From Epiperipatus broadwayi (lineage: Eukaryota > Onychophora > Udeonychophora > Euonychophora > Peripatidae), in assembly GCA_028023455.1 (NCBI GenBank), contig JAQFVV010000111.1, forward strand, positions 2,549,909 to 2,613,908: DNA of 64,000 nt, written 5' to 3'. Positions 1 through 10,163 of the stretch are shown piece by piece. Position 1 is the stretch's first letter; each line of letters begins with the position of its first letter. The notes under the pieces are model-generated. The model was given only the letters and a program-made list of their open reading frames with translations. It did no database searches and was not told the DNA's origin. Made by a program: the position numbers and the translations under genes.

Positions 1-214
1 TCAGTATACATGTGTTACATTTTAGAGACGCGATGACCCATTCCGCCGTGAAATTTCCGGATTCTTCAGGGTTGAAATTAACCCCAGTCATCCTACACAA
101 GCGGGCATAATGGGTGCTCCTGTAGGATTTGACAATGTCATGCAGCCAGCCGGCAAATCGCGCCACGTACCGCTTGTCCCTGGTTATGCTTATGTGACAC
201 CTTACTTCATCGGA
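1..214 (-). other. Possible partial coding exon, unknown product, running off the window
   Basis: About 71 codons are open on the minus strand from position 214 to the window edge. The stretch is clearly richer in G+C than the DNA around it. It is preceded on that strand by a pyrimidine-rich run ending in AG (AG at 216-215), which would serve as a splice acceptor. The frame contains RDKRYVARFAGWLHD and later NPEESGNFTAEWV. I do not recognise the family. An in-frame stop lies just upstream of the acceptor, so it must be spliced if it is a host gene. The adjacent GAGGCAGAGACTAGTC resembles a motif found in repeats elsewhere in the window, so a transposon-encoded fragment is an equally possible reading. 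Confidence 0.3.
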
Positions 215-360
215 CTGAGGCAGAGACTAGTCTGATATTCTTATAAACCCATTCGCGGCATTGCAGTTTCGATATACTGCCATTCCATATCGCCTTTCTA
301 AAGCGTACCACGTGTTCCTTTGCTCAATTCTATTATTCTATATATCACTCCGCCTCTGCA

Positions 361-2154
361 TTATCTTCGTAATTCACTCTCAAATAAATGTTGCCCTTAG
401 TCATAAAATAAATATTTTAATTAAATAAATATATGTCTGCCATTACTCTTATAACCCATACTTTAGACTCTTGCATTGCAAAGGTATAAATCCCTCCAGG
501 CATGCATTAGAAATACTCACTCAAGAATTTTAGGTAGCTAGATTACGCCTTCAACTAAATGTATTCATTTTGTAAACATTTCAGTATCGGAAATACCGCT
601 ACTGAAATCCTCAATATAAAATAATGTCTAAATAAATCAATGTATTCTTTAAAATATAATCATGTCACAAATCCCGCTACTGAAGCTTTAAATCCACAAA
701 TATTATTAGTAAATGATTGTTTTATTAAAATGTATTAATAAATAATTTTAAACTATACGTCTGCAGTTACGTTTCATTCATTCGATACCCATTCTATATA
801 CTATTTCCTCGATTATGTAAATATGAATGTTTAATTAATATTAGTTTGATTATTGGCTAACTCGAGAATAAAATCATGAGTCTCTTGCATATCCCTGACC
901 ACCGTGCCTAAGGAAATATTTACTAATGTCACATCAGATGCGTTGTTTCGTGGATTGTATTGTGGAACCGATAAATTATGTTCGAACTCAGTACCATGGG
1001 TGGCTTCGCTACTCGATGGTGCTGCTGTTCTGTATGGTGGTCGAATTCTGCACTATGTTTACGAGTCACACGTTTTCTGACCGTTACAATATATATTACT
1101 TTTGAGATTAAGATCAAAAAACACCATGGTCTTTCTTTCCAATTTCCTGATATCAATTGTTGTTTTCTTTTTTTGAAAGCATGATGAATTTGCAAGTGAA
1201 TGCATGTTTTATAGATATTTACAAACATGAGATATAAAGCTAAATTATGGCATTTATTCTCAGAAAGCTTAAAGCATATTAAAAGAGAGTAACATTTCTC
1301 TGATGTTTTAGCTTTTAAAAAAAGATATGGTACAGAAAGGGTTTTATTATTGTAGGAATGTAAAGTAGCAAACACACACATATAATAAATATATGTGTAA
1401 ATGTATTTTCACAATGTATTATTAATAATTACATTATAATTTTTTTAAATTTTATGCTACAAACTTAATTTATATATGCATATTGTACATGTAATATAAA
1501 TGCATGTTGAAAAGCACTGTACATCTACAATACATAAACAAAGCATATTTTATTCTAATTAAATTTTATAAACAAAACAGTGCTATTATTTTCTTTACAA
1601 GAGATACACTAGGAGGACTTTGAATGAAATATAGAAGTATTGTAACTCCACTGTATATATAAATGTGAGAGAGATTATATGTTAGCAAGTATATATTAAT
1701 TTATTGCAAAAATTATTAAATATTGAAAGTAACTATAAATCCAAACTTGTGAGAAAATAATTTATTTTGGGTGTATGTTAACTTTTACATTTTCAAGGTG
1801 GGGGAAAAGTATTTTATAGTATATGCTGCTGATGGGTGTTTAGTGTATTTAAGAGTTTTGCACAGCTGAGAGAGAGAAGTTTTTAAGGTCTTGTATTAAT
1901 TATATTATCATTTTTTTACAGTTTAGAAATTGTCTATTATATATAAATATTTAAATAAAATTTGTAATAATTTGTAACTAACTATTAGTAATTAAATTGC
2001 AATGTAATCCTTTCAATGTAAAGAACAAAATTACTTTATTTCGCAATGAAGCTAATTGTATTTTAAAATGTTTAAATATTTATAGATATTTGACTATTTA
2101 TTAAAGATTGAAAATTTTTTATATGCTGTATAACATAATATTAATGCTAAAGTT
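361..2154. other. A+T-rich stretch without a recognised gene
   Basis: Only short open frames occur here, among them a 150-codon frame on the minus strand at 929-1381. That frame has low-complexity composition and no motif I recognise. The moderate G+C patch at 970-1080 gives no convincing reading on either strand. Nothing else is seen. Confidence 0.5.
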
Positions 2155-2945
2155 TAAATAGAAGTAAATGGTTAAATGGGTAGGAAAGTAAGTAGATGGA
2201 TTAGTAGTTAGATAGGAAAATGATAAAGAGGGAGATAGGAAAAGGAGGTAAAGAGGTAGATAAACGGATAGATCTGTGAATAATTAGTTGGATAAATAGA
2301 GAAAAAAAATTGAGTTAGGTAAATAGACAGTGAGGTAGATAACTATATAGATAAGTCAATAGATCAATAGATTAGTGTATCAGTAGATAGTTAGGTATAG
2401 AGATAAAAAAATTAGGCAGACAAATAGGTGAGTGGGTTGATAAGCCTGTAGTTCAATAAGTCAGTAGGTAATAGGTTGGTAAATAAGTAGATAGTTACAT
2501 CTGTAGGGAGGAAGAATGAAAGAGGGGAGATCAAGCGATAGGTCAACCAATCAATTAATCAGTCAGTATGTGATCAGTACGTAAGTTGTCACTCAGTTGG
2601 TCAGTGAGTCATTAAGTTATCAGATTAGCACAAATATAGGTCAATTGGTAAATAGATAATATTTAGGGAAGGAGATAGAAAAATAGAAAGGAGGATGGTA
2701 GTGAGACAGATCAGCTAGTAGGTAGTTAAAGAAGTAGAAAGAGAGGAAAAAGTGAGGGAAATCGGAGATTAAGAAATAGATAGTTTAGTTAGTCGATGCT
2801 TCAATGGATCAGTGGATAAGTAGTTCAGAAGATGATAGGTAAGTGGTTAATTAGGTAAATCATTCAGTAGAAAAATATGGAAGCTCATAAATAGGCAAGC
2901 AGATAATAAGTAAAGATAGCAGATAAATAGATAGATAAATATAAA
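2155..2945. repeat. Degenerate tetranucleotide-periodic tract (GATA/GTTA/GTAG-like)
   Basis: About 790 bases are built from imperfect four-base words such as GATA, GTTA, GTAG, GTCA and AATA, almost free of C runs on this strand. It looks like an old (GATA)n-type microsatellite that has drifted. No single unit repeats exactly for long. It has no coding potential. Confidence 0.7.
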
Positions 2946-3547
2946 TTTTCTGCAACAATTACGTGGACAATGATTCATATGATTCCTCTGAAATATCAGT
3001 ATCCCAAATGTGTTAACATCAAGCAAATAATTTGAAAAATGTGTTTACATCTTAGCTCTTAAAAATTTATCTTTAACACACACATATATATAAATCAATG
3101 TTATTATTGGTGTTAAACTTATAAGAAATCTAAAACTGCTGTATTTGTGCTCATTTAATAAAGGGTTTAAACTAATTAATAAAAACAACAATACCTTATT
3201 TTAATGAGAACTTGTATAAGTTTAAGAAATTAAAGAAAACATTTAATTAAAGTCAAAATTAATTGTAAGTAAAATGCCAACAATGATCATTTATAATGTA
3301 ACCTAAGAATGATTAAATTTAAAAATATATATTAATCTTCATATAAGTATGAAAGTTCTTTTAATGTTTTAATAATTAATTCTTAATAATCGAATTACTA
3401 AAATCATATGAAAAATTTGTTAGCTATCAGAAACTTCATGCTTGCTAAACAAAAACAATGTAGATCACAAAATATGCTATAAATATTTATTTTGGCTCAC
3501 CAAAAATACTTTTATCTAGATTCTGCTTATTATTAAGTCTGAGAATC

Positions 3548-3559
3548 GGGGGGGGGGGG
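3548..3559. repeat. Poly-G run (12 G)
   Basis: Twelve consecutive G in an otherwise A+T-rich region, about 70 bases before the left end of the hAT element. Confidence 0.9.
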
Positions 3560-3740
3560 CAGTAGATAAACTGAGACAATGCTGCCTTCTGACTTTCAAA
3601 TAGCTTACTAATTCCTGTAAGATATAGAACAGGGATCAGCAACCTTTTAGTAGTGTGGTTCTGAACCCATGTTGCTATGTTATTCCACATGCTGACATGA
3701 TTTTAACAACCTTATTATATTATGTAAATAAATCAATTAT

Positions 3741-4338
3741 TTTATATAGCGCGATGTTTTATAAACTGTAATAGTTAAACAGCATTAAGCTGTGCACATG
3801 CGCTTTGCAGATTTTAACTATAAATGACTGAATACAAACACTTCAAACACATGATAAAGTCTTTGGGAAAAGATAGAATGGCCATCTATCTTTTCAAACC
3901 CAAACGCTTTTGTATGGGCAAATCTTAAGTGTCTGAAAGTGAAAGTGTGAAGATATTAAATAATCACTTTAAATTACTTTTACATGCTTGAATGAATGAC
4001 GCTGGTGAAAATTACTAGCATTTACGATACGTCATTCTTATATGAAATTATTTACATATATTTAATTTTAAATAAGAATGAAGTATCGTAAATGCTAGTA
4101 ATTTTCACCAGCGTCATTCATTCAAGCATGTAAAAGTAATTTAAAGTGATTATTTAATATCTTCATGCTTTCACTTTCAAATACTTAAGATTTGCCCATA
4201 CAAAAGTGTTTGGGTTCGAAAAGATAGATGACCATTCTATCTTTTCCCAAAGACTTTATCATGTGTTTGAAGTGTTTGTATTCAGTCATTTATAGTTAAA
4301 ATCTGCAAAGCGCATGTGCACAGCTTAATGCTGTTTAA
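3741..4338. mobile_element. Palindromic snapback element A1, nested in the hAT
   Basis: Positions 3775-4338 form an almost perfect inverted repeat centred near 4056, with arms of about 270 bases and hardly any spacer. The GCACATGCGC box lies at 3794-3803 and its complement at 4310-4319. Outside the left arm, 3741-3774 holds the complement of a CGCGCTATATAAAAT tail that also sits beside copies at 14139, 20380, 21065 and 49870. No coding capacity. A transcript would fold into a ~270-bp hairpin. Confidence 0.85.
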
Positions 4339-4637
4339 TTATATATTATATTATCAAAATTGGTAGTTATAATGGGCTTCAAAGTTATATACACTGCTAT
4401 ATAATGTATACTTTTGAAGTTCATTATAAATGGATCTTATATTATTGATCATTCAATATTTTAAAATACTTAGAATCATGTGAAAAGTACCTTTTTTAAA
4501 ATTTGTAATTTTTAATAAGCTTATTAAAAATTATATTACAAATTATAAATAACTTTTTACCTATACAAAATATATAATTTAAATAAGAAAAAAATATCAT
4601 GAATTCTAATATGATTAGCCATTTTTTATTATTAAAA

Positions 4638-6582
4638 TTAATTAATGTGAACATTGCCCTTGTACCCTTTGAGCTCAATGTCAGGTATGTAATTGGTCAC
4701 TTTTAGTTTCACGCATGCTTCTGAATGTTCAGGTATTAGGCATCTTCTTTGTGAACTCAAAATATTTTTCGTATGTGAGAAAATTTGTTCAACTAAGTAA
4801 GTTGAACCAAATGCCGAAAGCAGAGCACAAGCAGTTTTTTTCAAAGAATTAAATCTTTCAGGTAATGATATCCAGCAATTGAGAATGACAGCTGACTTTT
4901 CTAGATAGTTCCCTTCAAGGGTTTTCCGCAATTCTACAAATTTAGTTTCCCACAATTCTGATGACATTAATTTTATAAATTCCATTTCAAAACTATCAAT
5001 ATCCATTGACTCAAAAAGAGATAAATCAAATGGAGTCATCTTTAGACCAATAAACCAATTAAGTCAGGTTTGATGAGGAAAGAAAATATAGGTGTGTGCA
5101 TTTGGAAATCTTCACATCATTTGGAAAATTCTTTTCTGAGAGCTTCAATGTATTTTTGAAGTTTATCTTTGTTAATGTTAAATTGATTTGCATGGGCCTT
5201 TACATTTGGAAAGTACTTGTGTTAGTGGTAATATCACACCAAAATTTATCTAATTTTGATGCAAATCCTTGCCAATATTCAAAAAATTCTAGTACTGTTT
5301 GACCCTTTCCTTGCAAATGCAAGTTTAACTTATTCAGGTGTTGAGTTGTATCAGTCAGAAACATCAATTTTCATAACCAGTCTTCACCGTTTATTTCTGG
5401 ATGTTGTTCTTTTTCATCAAGAAACATCTTGGATTTTTTTCAGACATGATACAAACCTGTTCAAGACATTACCTCAACTAATCCAATGAACATTGCTGTA
5501 TAGAGGGAGGTTTATATATGTACTATTCATTTTTTGCAAAAGGGATTTAAATTGTCTATGTGTTAATGAAGAATGAGAAACTATAAAATTAATTATTTTA
5601 ATGATAGTGTCCATTACAGAATTCAAGCATTGTGATGAGATTTTTGCAACTAAATTTTTCAGGTGTATAATGCAGTAGAATATTTGATGTTTAATATGAT
5701 TTTCAAGAAATTTAGCAAATCCCTTTTTCTTTCTGACCATTGCATGGCTGTCATCAGTAGTAACACTAAATATTTTATTTATGCTGATTTTCTCATTTTC
5801 AAAATAATTGAAAAATGCAGTGAAAATATCATGTTCCTTTGTTGTACCAGTAAGAGGAATCAAGCAACACAATTCTTCATAAATATGATTATTGTCACAA
5901 TATCATGCAATTATTGCTAGATGTGCCACATCATTTATATCAGTGCTTTCATCAACAATAATACTGAATGCAATAGCTTGCTGTAAACTGGTTTTGTTTT
6001 GTTGTTACATTTTCGACCATATCAGTTATTTGTTTTTGAATTGATTTTGCAGAAGCTGGTACTTCTCGAATTCGAGGCAGTATCGTTTGTTTATTTGGTA
6101 GATCACTGAATAAGATTTCATCATTTTTCTAAAACGTTTCTTTGATGAACTGTCCATCTGTGAAAGGTTTGCCTTTCAAAGCCACACAATGAGCAATTGT
6201 ATAATTGGTGGCTTTATTTTGGGTTCCAATTATTTGACCAAAATATTTAGTTTATTTCTTAAAGGCAGAAACAGCTCTTTTTACAACTTTATTTTTCTCA
6301 TCTGAGTTTTTAAACATAAACACATGTTTAGTTTAATAATGTCTTTGTACACTTGAGTTGCGACATACAATACTTTCACAGCATAATATACACACACCAC
6401 AATCTTTTTGCTATACAAATTCATATTCTTTGTCCAATAATCTTGAAAATAGCGAATATCATGTTTTTGTTTTTTGTGGGACACTTTGGGAATCTCTCGG
6501 TCACTATGCCATGAGAATATCTTTTTTGAAAAAAGTGCCACCAATGAGTGTCGATTATTTACCATTCAATTACCGAAAATAG
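4638..6582 (-). pseudogene. hAT transposase, GTF2IRD2/Charlie-like, broken by stops and frameshifts
   Basis: Three minus-strand segments give one transposase in order. Near 6335-6565 is the N-terminal part: in a shifted frame it shows a BED/C2H2-like finger pattern, CILC followed by HY-stop-TKH. At 5474-5872 is the central RNase H-like region, with TDDSHAMVRKKKGF, a CIIHLKNLVAK segment and a closing HWIS. At 4638-5039 is the C-terminal hAT dimerisation region, with AFGSTYLVEQIFSHTK at about residues 76-91 and HSEACVKLKVTNY after it. In an active element this enzyme would cut and paste the DNA between the terminal repeats at 3630 and 6890. Segments between these frames stay readable only with frame changes, so no functional protein is made. 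Confidence 0.8.
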
Positions 6583-6890
6583 TTTTCTACAATTGATAAC
6601 ATAATAAGCTTTTTATTTGGATTATGATCTCATTTTTTAATTTTATCAGAAGTAAAATTTGAATATGTAGAATTTTTTTCGCTTGCAAACAAAAATATCT
6701 TTTAAATAAAGTCAAGTGTATTATTTTCTGATAAATAATGATTTAATCGTAAATTCAATGTTGAATGTAAAAACAAAAAAAAAGATGCTGATAAAATATA
6801 TATATTTTACTATTTCAATTTATTTCGAGTGCCATTGATAATCTTTGACGTGTCAAGCATGGCACAGGTGCCATAGGTTGCCGACCCCTG

Positions 6891-9398
6891 ATATAAGTAT
6901 AAAGACAATGCTTAGCCTTATTTCTATCTAGGTAATTTGAATAAATGATTCAGTAGTTTATTGATAAACAAGGTTTTTATTTTAATAGTCAACTGATAAA
7001 TTAAAAATATGAGATTGAGATTTGAATGGATAAACTATGCCAGTAGTATCCCCTCCCCCCACCGATTTATTTTTGAAAATGAATATTTAAATCATAATTA
7101 GTCATCCAAACATAAACATTTTTAAAGATACCAATGGGTAGCAGAACACTATAATAATAATCAAATAACTTTGTTATTTTGGAGTTCCTAAAAAGTTTGA
7201 ATAGAGAAATTGAGAGAGTTGGATAGGACTTATCGATTTTGAGCTTCGGATTTTGCTTATCTATAGTGAGCCAAACCACCTGTAATATTGGCAAGTTTTA
7301 ATATCATAAAGCATGAGCATGCAAAAAATCTTTCATGATCATATTACTATGATCACGTGGAAAGAAATTGTTCTCAAAAATACACCTCTAATTATTACAG
7401 TTCCAAGAATGAAAAAATAGTCACAGTGACTTGAGAAATACATCTTTGGTGACTATAATCTGAGAAAATAGTCATAGTGACTTGAGGAGTATATCTTTGG
7501 TGAACATAATATAATGTTCAGAAGAAAAATAAATACAGCTTCTGAGTTTTTCACAGAATATAATCTCGAGGAGTGAGAAAACAAATATTATACAATTTGA
7601 CTACCCATGACAATAATTGCAAATACTGTATATGTATATGTTAAAAAACTAAAAAGGAATTGAATAGTTCAAAGTTGATTTTGTATTCGAGTATTAGAAG
7701 TGTTAGAGTAGAGATTAGCTCCAAGGTTCTTTAGTTCTTGACTCTACGATTGCATCACTGCATTAAACCAAGCAGGATTATATATATATGTGTGTCTGTA
7801 TATACTATCTCACTTATGCCATTAATAATAATCTTGATAATTTCTGCAGAGTGTTTGTAAAAAAATTACCAATTCCTAGAAGGAATTTGAAAAGCATCTT
7901 AAAATTTTATTTTAAAATTCACTCTCAGTGTTTGTGTTTCCTTTCAAGATTTATTCACTTAAAGTTTTTGTTTTGGTTTTGAAAAAGAACATATATGTTT
8001 AAAACATGCTCTTCATCAAACTTGAAAGTTATTTATTTAAAATGACTTTAATTAAAAATCTTTTCTCTTTCTTTTTCAACTTTTTTTTTTTTGTCAATTA
8101 TAAATTTTATAACGTGTTTCGAATGTAATTTAAACTAATAATTGTAATTATTGTTTTTCTACAGAGGCTGTCGGTTCTTCTATTGATGATGATTAAAATT
8201 TAAAAAGTCGTTAATAATATCCATAGTCAAGGTGAATCTAAATTACGTATGATTTTTAGGGAAGTGCATGCCTGTAAAGCATGTTTTACTTGTAAAACAT
8301 ATTTTAGTTAAAATGACTTTTATGACAGCGAATATTTAATTTTTGTGTCATACATTTGTGTGATTATAAAATCAGTAGAATAATTTCTAGGTAGTTTGTT
8401 AATTCCATAAAATTTCTGAGCAAGGAATTTTTTGATTAAATAGTAATTAAAATATTTAAACTTCACCAGGAATAGTTAGATATTGCTTTCCATATAAAGT
8501 AAAATGATATGACGTCCACGAACGCAATACCCCATTGAAGTATGATACCTTATCCATTAATGCTTCATCAGGAGTAGTTTGTTATTGATTTCCAACTCAA
8601 TTTAAAAACCATGAGCCAATATTCTCCAACAATGGTTAATATTGCAATGTATTCATGATCTATCTTTACTTTTTATCTGAAAATTAAATTTAGTGACTCA
8701 ATACATATTAATGTGACCTAAAAAGTACAGTATTCATTTTTATAGCAGTCATTTCAATTAAAACAGGCCTTAAAGGTTTCTTTTATTGGTTTTGAGTTTT
8801 TCCAAAATGTGTTCCTTAAATTCTAGCTGATTAATGATTATATTAAATATTTATTTATGTTATAATCATTCTCAGTTTAAAAAAAACCTATAATCTTTAT
8901 AATTCAACACTAGCATATGACCATTTCAGATTTATCTGATGTTTTTAATCTTTAGCTAATAATGAATAGATATCCCTTTACTAATTGTTATTGGATGACT
9001 AATTGTATTCTTAAGAACCAATTACACACACACAAAAAAAAAACTTCTGAAGATATTTGCAACATTAAAACATTTCAAATCTAATCAGTTTAGACTCAAA
9101 CTTTCTTCTATACTACAATACCATTGTTTCCTTCTAAACTTATTTTAAAATAAGAAAGTAAAACATTAAAAGATATCTAATAGTTTCAAAGCATCTAAAA
9201 GGTACTTTAATAGTAAAATAAAATCTTCTAGAAACAGGTTAGAGCACTTGGTTTTTATACATTCTAACTTTTATAGATTGCAAATTATATGTATTTCCAT
9301 TTTTAAAGCATTTCTTAATCATTTTCACTTCAAAAAGATATTGCTGTAAGATTCAAATCCCTGAATTAAATTGTTTACGCTTTTTATAAATTAAAATG
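6891..9398. other. A+T-rich stretch without a recognised gene
   Basis: Only short frames without motifs are seen. One local 51-bp duplication (7409-7510) is listed separately. TA and T runs occur near 7770 and 8080. Confidence 0.5.
7409..7510. repeat. 51-bp imperfect tandem duplication
   Basis: Two adjacent units share AAAATAGTCA, AGTGACTTGAG and ATCTTTGGTGA at a spacing of 51 bases, with a few substitutions. Confidence 0.7.
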
Positions 9399-9955
9399 TT
9401 ATAGTCCTCCCTTCTCTCAAAAGTGGACTATTCCAGATTCCTTCTTATCTGATCGGATTAAGCATTGTTTGCTGCTGGCTAATAGGCTGATGTACAACTA
9501 AACACATAGCCAATGATTAATACAGGCCAATAAGCAAGGATGTTTGCTGAATCCGAATGTTTTCAGTAAGGTCAGGGATCTGGCTATAAATAATTAGCCT
9601 TTTGTGAGAATGGGTTAAATGTCTGTCTAACCTATAAAGGCAGCACGTGTTTTCCCAGGGAAGCTCTGCTGACCTGAACAGCAGTAAGCATTCCCATGAT
9701 AGCAATATACTATTTGTCTATGCAGTTAGGCAAGTCCTACAGGAACCGCATGCTGTTAAGACTACTGTTGGCTCAAGGCAAGTTGTCATGTACAGCCGGA
9801 GGAGTCACAGTCTCCCTACCCATAAGGCAAGCTATCACATGTAACTGGAAGCAGTAGGACCACAAACGCAGAGCCCAGTGTTTATGTTAATCTATAACAT
9901 TCAGGATTGTATATATTCTTGTGTAAATCTCATTCGGAATTAAACTTTCAATTAC
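9399..9955 (+). other. G+C-richer island with TATA motif; possible solo LTR or unknown repeat
   Basis: This ~550-base tract differs in composition from its flanks. It has CTATAAATAA at 9584-9593, a second CCTATAAAGG about 45 bases later, and a GAATTAAA near the end that could be a poor poly(A) signal. It begins with TGTTATAG. That order (TATA, then possible poly(A) signal, little coding) is what a solo LTR shows, but no terminal CA or target duplication could be fixed. A host promoter is the alternative. Confidence 0.3.
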
Positions 9956-10163
9956 TTATATTTTTAATTATGCAAACTGTTTTTAGATAAAATTTAATTT
10001 AGTTCCAGTAGTTTTGTGGGAGGCATATTTTGATATGATTAGCAGAATTATCAAATATTCATCAGGTCCGACTATATAAAAGATAAAATTTCACTAGTAA
10101 ATTAATAAAAAAAAACACCGCAATTCCATCGTAATTATTATTAGCAAATATTTATAAACAAGT

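Larger units (their letters stand above)
3630..6890 (-). mobile_element. hAT-superfamily DNA transposon, inactive
   Basis: The ends are 15-bp terminal inverted repeats: CAGGGATCAGCAACC at 3630-3644 and the reverse complement of CAGGGGTCGGCAACC at 6876-6890 (13 of 15 match). CAGGGGT...CAACC ends are typical of hAT elements of the Charlie type. The flanking 8-mers (ATATAGAA and ATATAAGT) share only their first five bases, so the duplication has decayed. Between the ends lies a broken transposase on the minus strand. A palindromic element (3775-4338) is nested in the 3' non-coding part, so the hAT inserted first. Without the nested element the length is about 2.7 kb, normal for an autonomous hAT. 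Confidence 0.85.

Noticed and set aside
4496-4678. 60-codon minus-strand frame next to the hAT C-terminus
   Set aside because: It overlaps the end of the transposase in another frame and is low-complexity A+T-rich sequence downstream of its stop.
5096-5920. Plus-strand frames at 5096-5302, 5256-5489 and 5663-5920
   Set aside because: They lie opposite the hAT transposase remnants and have no motifs of their own.
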